From Pimelobacter simplex (lineage in GTDB: Bacteria; Actinomycetota; Actinomycetes; Propionibacteriales; Nocardioidaceae), in assembly GCA_016803235.1 (NCBI GenBank), contig JADCLI010000006.1, positions 62,001-126,000 of the forward strand: DNA of 64,000 bases. The letters are read 5' to 3'. Numbering within the stretch: position 1 is the first letter of the stretch; every line of letters starts with the position of its first letter. Shown here piece after piece: positions 42,976 to 50,517 of this stretch. The notes under the pieces were generated by a model. The model searched no databases. It was not told where the DNA came from and saw nothing but the letters and a program-made list of their open reading frames with translations. Both the position numbers and the translations under genes were made by a program.

Positions 42976-43009
42976 GAACGGCCCCGAGGCGGATGCCTCG
43001 GGGCCGTTC
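42976..43009 (-). terminator. intrinsic-type hairpin after the HbhA-like gene
   Basis: Perfect 15-bp stem GAACGGCCCCGAGGC / GCCTCGGGGCCGTTC with a four-base loop, 14 nt beyond the HbhA-like stop on the minus strand. There is no U-tract, as is common in actinobacteria. Confidence 0.75.
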
Positions 43010-43022
43010 GCGCTCGACCGGT

Positions 43023-43667
43023 TCAGCTGGCCGGGGTGGCCTTCTTGGCCGGGGCCTTCTTCGCGGCGGGCGCCTTCTTGGCCGGGGCCTTCTTCGCGGC
43101 CGGGGCCTTCTTCGCAGCCGGGGCCTTCTTGGCGGCGGGCGCCTGGGCGACCGGGGCCTTCTTGACGGCCGGGGCGGCCTTCGGGGCCTCGCCGGTGCGG
43201 AGCTTCACGACGACGCCCTCACCGCGCTTGGCGAGGTCGGCGTACAGCGCGGTGGCGGTGGCGACGTTCTCGTCGTACGCGCCCTTGACGGTGCTCTGCA
43301 CCTTGGCAGGGAGGGCCTTGGCGTCGGCCTGGATGCCGGCGATGCGGGCCTCGGCCTGGGTGCGGCGCTCGGCGAAGGTGGCGACGGCCTTGTCCTGCAG
43401 GCTCTTCGGCTCGGGGAGCTCGAAGCCCTTGACGGTGCTCTGCACGTCGGCGACGCGGGAGGTGACGTCCTTCTGGACGTCGGCGACGTAGGCGAGCGCC
43501 TTGGCCTGCACGTCGGCGACGTAGGTCTTGACCTCCTCGACGGCCAGGTCGATCACGCCGACGCCGGCGTAGATCGGCTTCGCGGCGGCTGCGGGGATCT
43601 CGGGGAGGTCGACCTTCTTGAGGTCGATGGTCGGGATCTCGATCTTCGGGAGCTCGAGCTTCGGCAT
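43023..43667 (-). CDS. heparin-binding haemagglutinin (HbhA)-like protein
   Basis: A 214-residue protein. Residues 1-20 are a charged LELPKIEIPTIDLKK strand; the middle (about 40-150) is long helical coiled coil rich in Ala, Val, Gln and Lys; the C-terminal 45 residues are repeated KKAPAAKKAPA blocks resembling the methylated, heparin-binding tail of mycobacterial HbhA. It may be a lipid- or surface-associated coiled-coil protein; adhesion is not assured outside pathogens. ATG 43667 is chosen with AAGGGTGA upstream; GTG 43679 overlaps the regulator stop. Confidence 0.82.
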   Translation of the reverse strand: MPKLELPKIEIPTIDLKKVDLPEIPAAAAKPIYAGVGVIDLAVEEVKTYVADVQAKALAYVADVQKDVTSRVADVQSTVKGFELPEPKSLQDKAVATFAERRTQAEARIAGIQADAKALPAKVQSTVKGAYDENVATATALYADLAKRGEGVVVKLRTGEAPKAAPAVKKAPVAQAPAAKKAPAAKKAPAAKKAPAKKAPAAKKAPAKKATPAS

Positions 43668-43675
43668 TGCTGGGT

Positions 43676-44125
43676 TCACCCTTCGTTGGCGACGGCGTCA
43701 GAGTCCGTCTCGGTGTTGGTCGGCGCGTCCACCTGCGCCACAGCGGCCTCCGTGGAGCCATCCGTGTCGGCCGCGTTGAGCGCGAGGAACGATGCGTAGA
43801 CATCGAGGAGCGACTGCTTCTGTCGCTCGGTGAGACCGGTGTCGCTCACGATCGCGAGCTCGACCGATCCCCCCACGCCGTCATCAGGGCTGAGGATCCC
43901 GGCCCTGATGTAGAGCTGCTCGGCGGAGATCCGCAGTGCCTTCGCGATCTGCTGGAGCACCTCGGCAGAAGGCTTGCGGAGCCCCCGCTCGATCTGGCTG
44001 AGGTACGGGTTGGAGACGCCCGCCTGGTCGGCGAGCTGCCGCAGGGAGAGACGGGCGGACACCCGCTGCTCCTTGAGGTAGTCACCGAGCGACCCGACGG
44101 TCTTCCCCACCTTGCCCTTGGCCAT
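43676..44125 (-). CDS. Xre-family HTH transcriptional regulator
   Basis: A 149-residue regulator. N-terminal helix-turn-helix (about 10-65: LSLRQLADQAGVSNPYLSQIERG, shown here only by its key residues Q, V, S, Y, R), with an acidic C-terminal tail. It matches Rv0474, which precedes hbhA in M. tuberculosis, so it may control the HbhA-like gene and itself. ATG 44125 is preferred; ATG 44134 is also possible. An imperfect inverted repeat lies 14 bp upstream. Confidence 0.87.
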   Translation of the reverse strand: MAKGKVGKTVGSLGDYLKEQRVSARLSLRQLADQAGVSNPYLSQIERGLRKPSAEVLQQIAKALRISAEQLYIRAGILSPDDGVGGSVELAIVSDTGLTERQKQSLLDVYASFLALNAADTDGSTEAAVAQVDAPTNTETDSDAVANEG

Positions 44126-44138
44126 GGGCACCATGGTG

Positions 44139-44152
44139 CTAGCAAAAGTTAG
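44139..44152. promoter_or_regulatory. inverted repeat upstream of the Xre gene
   Basis: CTAGC-AAAA-GTTAG: arms match at four of five positions. It lies 14-27 bp before the regulator start, a good place for autoregulation by a helix-turn-helix dimer. Confidence 0.35.
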
Positions 44153-44172
44153 CAGGTGCAAGCACCCCTGGC

Positions 44173-44186
44173 GTGAACTCGTTCAC
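44173..44186. promoter_or_regulatory. palindrome GTGAAC-TC-GTTCAC
   Basis: Perfect six-base arms around TC, located between the divergent Xre gene and the kinase-phosphatase gene, about 86 bp upstream of the latter's start. Possible operator for either gene. Confidence 0.35.
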
Positions 44187-44258
44187 AAGCGCTTTGCCCA
44201 CCGAGGACGACTGGTCCCACCTTTCATTGTTCAAATCGGATCAACTCACTCGACTCTG

Positions 44259-44264
44259 TACGAT
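44259..44264 (+). promoter_or_regulatory. -10 element TACGAT for a leaderless transcript
   Basis: TACGAT ends eight bases before GTG 44272, so transcription would begin at or next to the start codon. There is no ribosome site before that GTG, which agrees with leaderless translation, common in actinobacteria. Confidence 0.45.
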
Positions 44265-44271
44265 CACCCGT

Positions 44272-46194
44272 GTGTCACGCCCGCCCCTGCCCCAGCACTG
44301 CCCGACGCAGCGCGAGCTCGACGACCTCGAGCTGCTGACCTCCGGAGCGGCCGACCCGATCCGCGGGTTCAACGAGCCGGGCAGCCCACTGACGCTCTCC
44401 CTGCCCGACGAGCTCCTCACGCACCTCGACGAGGGCAACGAGGTCGAGCTCGTCGACCCCGAGGGCCTGCCCCTCGCCCGGGTCACGAGCGTGCTGCGTG
44501 GCCTCGCCGTGACCCCCCTGACGCACGCCCAGTTCGGCCCGTTCCGCCGGCTGCACCTGGCGCCCGCTGCTGTACGGGAGCGGTACGCCGGGCGCACCTT
44601 CGTCCCCGTCACCGACCTGATGACCGACGTCCAGGTCGAGCAGCTGCGCGGCCTCGGCCCGGTCGTGCTGCTCGCGCTCGTCGGCGCGGGCACCCCCGCC
44701 GTCAGCCCGGTCGGCCTGCTGCGCGCGACGCTGCGGGTCGCGGAGACCATCGATGCCGAGGTGGTCGCCGTACCGCTCGCCGACCACGCCTCCCTCGCGG
44801 ACCCCGCGCTGCGCATCTCGGTGCTGACGTCGTACGCCGACACCGACCCGGTCGTCGAGCTCGCCTACGGCGGGCACCTGCTCCCCGGCCTCGCCGACAT
44901 CGCGGCGGCGGAGCGCCCGCGCCCCGACCAGCAGGGCCTGGTGCTGTTCTTCACCGGCCTGTCCGGCAGCGGCAAGTCGACCCTCGCCCAGGCGCTGATG
45001 GACCGCCTGCTCGAGCACGGCGGCCGCAGCCTGACCAGCCTCGACGGCGACGTCGTGCGCCGCAACCTGTCCGCGGGTCTGACCTTCTCCAAGGAGGACC
45101 GCGAGACCAACATCCGCCGGATCGGCTGGGTGGCCGCCGAGATCTCCCGTCACGGCGGGATCGCGGTGTGCAGCCCGATCGCCCCCTTCGACGAGACCCG
45201 CCAGCAGGTGCGCGCGATGGTCGACCAGGCAGGCGGTGCGTTCTTCCTCGTCCACGTCGCGACGCCGCTCGAGGAGTGCGAGCGGCGCGACCGCAAGGGC
45301 CTGTACGCCAAGGCCCGCCGCGGCGAGATCCCCGAGTTCACCGGCATCTCCTCGCCCTACGAGGAGCCGGCCGACGCCGACGTCCGGGTCGACACCACCG
45401 GTCGCTCGATCGAGGACGCCCTCGACGACGTGATCGAGGCGCTGCGCGCGGCCGGGTACGTCGACCTCACCGAGAGTTCGTCGAGTAGCCGCCGGAGCGA
45501 CGAAGGAGCGGAGGCGGCGTATCGAGACGCCGTTGTCGTGCCGCGTCTCGATACGCCCTCGCCTAGCGGCTCGGGCTACTCGACGAGCTCAGAGGGTGCC
45601 CGGACCGCCGCCGGCGGCAGCCGGCCGCTGCGCGTGCTGTTCGTCTGCACGGCGAACATCTGCCGCTCGCCGTACATGGAGCTGCGCTCGCGGGCCCTGG
45701 CCGGCAGCGACAGCGGCATCGAGTTCGCCAGCGCCGGCACCCACGGCTTCAACGCGCACCGGGTCGACCGGACCATGGCCGAGGTCCTCGGCGAGCGCGG
45801 CGTGGGCGCCGACCTGCTCAACGGGTTCGCCAGCCGCCCGCTCACCGACGACCTGATCGAGGCGGCCGACCTGGTGCTGACCGCCGAGGCCGCCCACCGG
45901 CAGTTCGTGCTCGAGGAGGTGCCGAGCGCGTTCCGCAAGGCCTTCACCCTCGCGCAGTTCGCCGAGTCCGTCGAGCGCGTCGACCCCGGCCTGCACGGCG
46001 CCGACCTGGTCACCGCCGTCGGCCACCGCCGCGCCGGCACGGCCGACCACCACGACATCCGCGACCCCTACCGACGGGGCAAGGCGGCGGCCGAGGTCTC
46101 GGCCGACCAGATCGACGCCCTGCTCCAGTCCGTGCTGCGCCGCCTGGCGCTGCCCGCCCCCGCCCCGACCACCGGACAGGCAGGCGACGAGTAG
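44272..46194 (+). CDS. cysC: adenylyl-sulfate kinase fused to low-molecular-weight protein tyrosine phosphatase
   Basis: A 640-residue fusion. Residues about 1-215 resemble the PUA-like N-domain of ATP sulfurylase (LLTSGAADPIRGF); about 222-400 are APS kinase with P-loop GLSGSGKST (229-237) and DGDVVRRNL; about 453-625 are LMW tyrosine phosphatase with CTANICRS (nucleophile C459) and general-acid DIRDPY. The kinase makes PAPS; the phosphatase target is unknown. Residues about 403-439 between them are encoded by two inverted copies of an intergenic-type repeat (45479-45587). Start GTG 44272 is chosen from the -10 box and domain start. The next gene starts one base into the stop. Confidence 0.88.
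   Translation: MSRPPLPQHCPTQRELDDLELLTSGAADPIRGFNEPGSPLTLSLPDELLTHLDEGNEVELVDPEGLPLARVTSVLRGLAVTPLTHAQFGPFRRLHLAPAAVRERYAGRTFVPVTDLMTDVQVEQLRGLGPVVLLALVGAGTPAVSPVGLLRATLRVAETIDAEVVAVPLADHASLADPALRISVLTSYADTDPVVELAYGGHLLPGLADIAAAERPRPDQQGLVLFFTGLSGSGKSTLAQALMDRLLEHGGRSLTSLDGDVVRRNLSAGLTFSKEDRETNIRRIGWVAAEISRHGGIAVCSPIAPFDETRQQVRAMVDQAGGAFFLVHVATPLEECERRDRKGLYAKARRGEIPEFTGISSPYEEPADADVRVDTTGRSIEDALDDVIEALRAAGYVDLTESSSSSRRSDEGAEAAYRDAVVVPRLDTPSPSGSGYSTSSEGARTAAGGSRPLRVLFVCTANICRSPYMELRSRALAGSDSGIEFASAGTHGFNAHRVDRTMAEVLGERGVGADLLNGFASRPLTDDLIEAADLVLTAEAAHRQFVLEEVPSAFRKAFTLAQFAESVERVDPGLHGADLVTAVGHRRAGTADHHDIRDPYRRGKAAAEVSADQIDALLQSVLRRLALPAPAPTTGQAGDE
45479..45587. repeat. inverted pair of GTATCGAGACGC / TCGAGTAGCC elements inside a CDS
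   Basis: Left arm 45479-45530 begins TCGTCGAGTAGCC and ends GGCGTATCGAGACGC; right arm 45543-45587 is its imperfect inverse. A single related element lies at 58130. The pair is in frame and encodes a Ser/Arg/Asp-rich linker. Confidence 0.75.
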
Positions 46195-47195
46195 TGGACG
46201 ACCTCCTCACGCTGACCGCGCTCTCCATCGCGGCCGCGGGCTTCCTCGTCGGCATCGTGGTCGGCCTGACCGGCATGGGCGGCGGTGCCCTCATGACGCC
46301 CGCCCTCATCTTCCTGGGCGTCGGCCACACCGCGTCGATCGTCACCGCCGACCTGACCGCGGCGGCCGTCTACAAGACCGGCGGCGCGATCACGCACGCC
46401 AAGGAGGGCTCGCCGAACCTGCGGCTCGCGGGCTGGCTGGTCCTCGGCTCGGTGCCGATGGCCTTCCTCGGTCCGTGGCTGGTGAAGGCCGTCACCGACG
46501 ACCCGACCGAGCTGGAGCAGGCGCTCAAGCTCTGCATCGGCGTCGCGCTGCTGTTCGCCGCGTCGACGTATGCCCTGCGTCTCTACATCAACCTGAAGCG
46601 GGTACGCCGCGGCGGCGCGCTGCCCGACGACAACCCCCGCATCCGACCGGTCCCCACCCTGCTCGTCGGCATGCTCGGCGGCCTGCTGGTCGGCGTCACC
46701 AGCGTCGGGTCGGGCTCGGTCATCATGATCGCGCTGCTGATGCTCTACCCCGGCCTGTCCGCGGTCCGCCTGGTCGGCACCGACCTGGTCCAGGCGGTGC
46801 CGCTGGTGCTCAGCGCCGCGCTGGCCAACATCGCCATCCACGGCCTCGAGTGGGACCTGGTGATCCCGCTCATCGTGGGCTCGGTGCCCGGCACGCTGCT
46901 CGGCTCCCGGCTCGCGCCGCGGGTGCCGCAGTCGTTCATCCGTCGCGGCATCGTGATCGTGCTGACCATGTCGGGGGTGGCGCTGCTGTTCAAGGCCGGC
47001 CTGCACCCGTTCGGCGAGGGCCACGAGACGCTCGAGGCCCTGCTGGTCGCCGCGGTGGGCGTCGCGATGCTGGTCCTGGTGCCCTTCGTGTGGGGCCTGC
47101 TGCGCAAGCGGCTCGGGATGCCGATGTTCGGCGCGCCGACCGTCGCCGAGATCGAGTCGTTCGGCAGCCGGGAACGCAAGCGCACCCGCGCCTGA
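46194..47195 (+). CDS. sulfite exporter TauE/SafE family permease
   Basis: A 333-residue membrane protein with about eight helices in two related halves: GLTGMGGGALMTPALI in the first and GVTSVGSGSVIMIALL in the second, the hallmark of the TauE/SafE family. It moves sulfite, sulfate or organosulfonates. The TAGTG overlap with the kinase-phosphatase gene and a shared sulfur theme suggest sulfate or sulfite transport for assimilation. GTG start. Confidence 0.9.
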   Translation: MDDLLTLTALSIAAAGFLVGIVVGLTGMGGGALMTPALIFLGVGHTASIVTADLTAAAVYKTGGAITHAKEGSPNLRLAGWLVLGSVPMAFLGPWLVKAVTDDPTELEQALKLCIGVALLFAASTYALRLYINLKRVRRGGALPDDNPRIRPVPTLLVGMLGGLLVGVTSVGSGSVIMIALLMLYPGLSAVRLVGTDLVQAVPLVLSAALANIAIHGLEWDLVIPLIVGSVPGTLLGSRLAPRVPQSFIRRGIVIVLTMSGVALLFKAGLHPFGEGHETLEALLVAAVGVAMLVLVPFVWGLLRKRLGMPMFGAPTVAEIESFGSRERKRTRA

Positions 47196-47208
47196 GCGTC
47201 CTCGACGA

Positions 47209-47346
47209 TCAGCGGGCGAGACCGAGCTCGCGCTGCTCCTCGGCGAAGAACGGCCGCTCGTGACCGGCGGCACGCGCCAGCCCGAACGTGAACATGGCGG
47301 CGGCAGCGACCCACATCGCGCCCGCGGCTCCGATCAGCATCTCCAT
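47209..47346 (-). CDS. small single-helix membrane protein
   Basis: A 45-residue ORF. ATG 47346 follows GGGGGA at good spacing. The first half is one hydrophobic helix (MLIGAAGAMWVAAAAMFTFG) and the second half is polar and acidic (FFAEEQRELG). No family is recognised. It stands alone between two unrelated genes. Coding-like composition supports it. Confidence 0.5.
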   Translation of the reverse strand: MEMLIGAAGAMWVAAAAMFTFGLARAAGHERPFFAEEQRELGLAR

Positions 47347-47438
47347 GGCAGTCCCCCTAGAACTGCCTCCACGGTACCCCCGGGTCACGGCGCGATCCCT
47401 CCGCTGTTCGGCGGACACCCCGTAGTCACTTCGGGTGG

Positions 47439-48605
47439 TCAGTCCCGCCCGTACACGTCGCGCGTGTAGACCTTGTCGGCCACGTCGTCGAGGACGTCGG
47501 TCCGCCGGTTCGCGATGATCACGTCGGCCTTCGCCTTGAACGTGGCGAGGTCCTCGATCACCTTCGAGCCGAAGAACCGCTTCTGGTCGAGCTCGGGCTC
47601 GAAGACGACGACCTTGACGCCCTTGGCCTTGATCCGCTTCATCACGCCCTGCACCGCCGACTCGCGGAAGTTGTCCGAGCCGGACTTCATGGTGAGCCGG
47701 TAGATGCCGACCACCTTCGGGTCGCGCCGCAGCACGTCGTCGGCGATGAAGTCCTTGCGGGTGGTGTTGGCGTCGACGATCGCGCTGATCAGGTTCTGCG
47801 GGACGTCGCGGTAGTTGGCCTGCAGCTGCCGCGTGTCCTTCGGGAGGCAGTAGCCGCCGTACCCGAAGGACGGGTTGTTGTAGTGCCCACCGATGCGCGG
47901 GTCGAGGCCGACCCCCTCGATGATCTGCCGCGTCGCCAGGCCGTGCGTGGCGGCGTAGGTGTCGAGCTCGTTGAAGTAGGCCACCCTCAGCGCGAGGTAG
48001 GTGTTGGCGAACAGCTTGATCGCCTCCGCCTCGGTCGAGCCGGTGAACAGGACCGGCACGTCGTCCTCTGCCGCACCCTGGAGCAGCAGCTTGGCGAACA
48101 GCCGGCCGGGCTCGGTGTCCGAGCCCACCACGATCCGCGAGGGGTGCAGGTTGTCGTGCAGCGCACGGCCCTCGCGCAGGAACTCCGGGCTGAACAGGAT
48201 CGACGCGCCCGGGTGCTTCTCGCGCAGGGTGTTCGTGTAGCCGACCGGCACGGTCGACTTGATGACCACCGTCGCCGCGGGGTTCTCGGCGAGCGCTGCC
48301 TTCGTGACGCGCTCGACCGTCGAGGTGTCGAAGCGGTCGGTCTCGGGGTCGTAGTTGGTCGGCGTCGCGACGACGACGTACGACGCGTCGGCGTACGCCG
48401 CCCTGGCGTCCCGGGTCGCCCGCAGGGACAGCTCGGGACGGCGCAGGTGCTCCTCGAGCTCGGGGTCGACGATCGGCGAGCGGCGGCCGTTGACGGCCTC
48501 GATCCGGGCCGCGTCGACGTCGAGCACCCACACGTCGTTGTGCTGCGCGAGCAGCACGGCGTTGGACAGGCCGACGTAGCCGGCCCCCACCACGGTGATC
48601 TTCAT
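47439..48605 (-). CDS. ugd: UDP-glucose 6-dehydrogenase
   Basis: A 388-residue nucleotide-sugar dehydrogenase: GAGYVGLS cofactor turn, [16 protein letters not shown], catalytic Cys C253 in [11 protein letters not shown]. It oxidises UDP-glucose to UDP-glucuronate in two steps for cell-surface polysaccharides. ATG 48605 is the natural start. Length is as in short-type bacterial enzymes. Confidence 0.93.
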   Translation of the reverse strand: MKITVVGAGYVGLSNAVLLAQHNDVWVLDVDAARIEAVNGRRSPIVDPELEEHLRRPELSLRATRDARAAYADASYVVVATPTNYDPETDRFDTSTVERVTKAALAENPAATVVIKSTVPVGYTNTLREKHPGASILFSPEFLREGRALHDNLHPSRIVVGSDTEPGRLFAKLLLQGAAEDDVPVLFTGSTEAEAIKLFANTYLALRVAYFNELDTYAATHGLATRQIIEGVGLDPRIGGHYNNPSFGYGGYCLPKDTRQLQANYRDVPQNLISAIVDANTTRKDFIADDVLRRDPKVVGIYRLTMKSGSDNFRESAVQGVMKRIKAKGVKVVVFEPELDQKRFFGSKVIEDLATFKAKADVIIANRRTDVLDDVADKVYTRDVYGRD

Positions 48606-48673
48606 GCTTCGAGGCTGGGCGCGGCGCCTGAACGGACCCGGGTGTGCGGGTGGCCGTCCGGTGACGGTCAGGA

Positions 48674-48699
48674 GACCAGTGCCCGGTCGTTCACTGGTC
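48674..48699 (-). terminator. hairpin overlapping the stop of the DUF4143 gene
   Basis: Eight-base arms GACCAGTG / CACTGGTC around a ten-base loop. It spans the stop codon at 48691 and would terminate leftward transcripts from that gene before ugd. Confidence 0.4.
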
Positions 48700-49467
48700 C
48701 CACAGGGCCGCGATCGGCAGGCTCCACAGCCGCGGGCCGTAGACGTGCCCGCGTTGCGCGGTGTTGAGCACCACCCCGCCCCGGAACCGCCCACCGGCGC
48801 GCCGGGCGAGCGCCTGCAGCGAGGTGAACTGGTGGGGGCGCAGGCTCGCGGCGGTGCGCACCTCGATGCCGTAGAGGCTGTCGTCAGCCAGCTCGACGAC
48901 CAGGTCGACCTCGAGCCCGTTGCGCTCGCGCAGGTAGGCCACCCGGTGCTCGACCGTGCTGGTCGACTGCTGCCGCAGCAGCTCCGCCGCGACCATCGTC
49001 AACAGCAGTGGCGCCAGCTTGCTGCGGCCGGAGAAGGCGGCGAGCTCGGCGGGCGCGTGACCTGCCAGGTGCCGGGCCAGGGCCGGGTCGTCGAAGACCA
49101 CCTGCGGGCGTCCGATGGCCCGCCTCGCCGACGAGGAACGGGACCCCGGCAGCAGGCGGAGCACGCCGATCTCGACGAGCACGTCGACGTACGGCTGGAG
49201 CGTGGTGGGCGGGATGCCGGCCGCCGCACCCAGCCGGGCCTTGTTGAGCTCGCCCATCGGCGGGTCCGCGAGCGCGGCCAGCAGCGCGGAGAGGCGTCCG
49301 GAGTCGGTACGACGCACGGCCCGGGCCCGGCGGGCGATCCGGCGCAGCTCGTCGTCGGTCGAGGCGCGGGCGGTCGCGGCGACGTACCGCTCGACGTCCC
49401 AGACCGTGCGCACCTCACCGGGGACGGTGCCCCGGGAGCCCAGACGGGCGACGAAGTCGGCGGCCAC
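48691..49467 (-). CDS. DUF4143 protein lacking its N-terminal ATPase domain
   Basis: A 258-residue protein matching the C-terminal half of AAA_14/DUF4143 ATPases: a winged-helix-like segment ([24 protein letters not shown]), then a PD-(D/E)XK-like part with [21 protein letters not shown] and [13 protein letters not shown]. The P-loop ATPase half that normally precedes this (about 150-200 residues) is absent, and the upstream DNA is the cysD leader, so it looks 5'-truncated. GTG 49467 is the likely start if translated. It may be a remnant. Confidence 0.65.
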   Translation of the reverse strand: MAADFVARLGSRGTVPGEVRTVWDVERYVAATARASTDDELRRIARRARAVRRTDSGRLSALLAALADPPMGELNKARLGAAAGIPPTTLQPYVDVLVEIGVLRLLPGSRSSSARRAIGRPQVVFDDPALARHLAGHAPAELAAFSGRSKLAPLLLTMVAAELLRQQSTSTVEHRVAYLRERNGLEVDLVVELADDSLYGIEVRTAASLRPHQFTSLQALARRAGGRFRGGVVLNTAQRGHVYGPRLWSLPIAALWDQ

Positions 49468-49567
49468 GGGGCCGACCCTAGAGGACTCCCGCGGCAAACT
49501 CGTCGATTTGTCTGACGAGGTCGCGCAGATGTCCCGGTGACAGGCCGCACATGGCACGATGCAGCCC

Positions 49568-50482
49568 ATGTCCCAGACCCACAGCGACTACCGGCTCAGC
49601 CAGCTGGACCAGCTGGAAGCCGAGTCGATCCACATCTTCCGGGAGGTGGCCGCCGAGTTCGAGAAGCCCGTGCTGATGTTCTCGGGCGGCAAGGACTCCA
49701 TCGTCATGCTGCGGCTGGCCGAGAAGGCCTTCTACCCGGCGAAGATCCCGTTCTCGATCCTCCAGGTCGACACCGGGCTGGACTTCCCGGAGGTCATGGA
49801 GACCCGTGACCGCTGGGTCAGCCGGCTCGGCGTGAACCTCGTGGTGGCGAGCATCGACGACGCGATCAAGAACGGCATCATCCCGGACGCCGCGAAGATC
49901 AGCCGCAACCGCCTGCAGATCCCCACGCTGCTCAACGCGATCGAGGAGAACGGCTTCACCGCCGCGTTCGGCGGCGGACGCCGCGACGAGGAGAAGGCCC
50001 GCGCCAAGGAGCGCGTCTACTCCCACCGCGACGAGTTCGGCCAGTGGGACCCGAAGAACCAGCGCCCCGAGCTCTGGAACCTCTACAACGGCCGCCTGCA
50101 CGAGGGCGAGCACATGCGGATCTTCCCGATCTCCAACTGGACCGAGCTGGACGTCTGGGACTACATCGGCCGCGAGGGCATCGAGATCCCGAGCATCTAC
50201 TACGCGCACCAGCGCCGCGTGTTCGTGCGCGACGGCATGCTGATGAGCGAGACCCCGCTCAACCCGCTGCGCGAGGGCGAGGTCGTCGAGGAGCGGACCG
50301 TCCGGTTCCGCACCTGCGGCGACATCACGCTGACCGGCTGCGTCGAGAGCACCGCCTCCACGATCGCCGAGATCATCGAGGAGGTCGCCGTGGCACGCAA
50401 GACCGAGCGCGGCGCGACCCGCGGTGACGACCGGTTCTCCGAGGCTGCCATGGAGGACCGCAAGAAGGAGGGCTACTTCTGA
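49568..50482 (+). CDS. cysD: sulfate adenylyltransferase subunit 2
   Basis: A 304-residue ATP-sulfurylase small subunit of the PAPS-reductase fold. PP-loop FSGGKDSIV, then FGGGRRDEEKARAKER and the SNWTELDVWDYI segment. It adenylates sulfate to APS with CysN. ATG 49568 is preferred; an in-frame ATG at 49559 is also possible, and neither has a clear ribosome site, so the transcript may be nearly leaderless. cysN follows after 35 nt. Confidence 0.95.
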   Translation: MSQTHSDYRLSQLDQLEAESIHIFREVAAEFEKPVLMFSGGKDSIVMLRLAEKAFYPAKIPFSILQVDTGLDFPEVMETRDRWVSRLGVNLVVASIDDAIKNGIIPDAAKISRNRLQIPTLLNAIEENGFTAAFGGGRRDEEKARAKERVYSHRDEFGQWDPKNQRPELWNLYNGRLHEGEHMRIFPISNWTELDVWDYIGREGIEIPSIYYAHQRRVFVRDGMLMSETPLNPLREGEVVEERTVRFRTCGDITLTGCVESTASTIAEIIEEVAVARKTERGATRGDDRFSEAAMEDRKKEGYF

Positions 50483-50507
50483 TGGTTTCGACAAGCTCAA
50501 CCACCGG
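50483..50507. repeat. partial dispersed repeat in the cysD-cysN junction
   Basis: TGGTTTCGACAAGCTCAACCACCGG resembles one half of a dispersed palindromic repeat that I know from high-GC actinobacteria. It begins at the cysD stop and separates it from the cysN ribosome site. Only one arm is present, so the call is tentative. Confidence 0.35.
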
Positions 50508-50517
50508 AGGGACCAAC

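Noticed and set aside
45479..45587. Reading the repeat in the kinase-phosphatase gene as an assembly artefact
   Set aside because: The frame stays open across it and both flanking domains are intact in the same frame; an artefact would be expected to break one of them.
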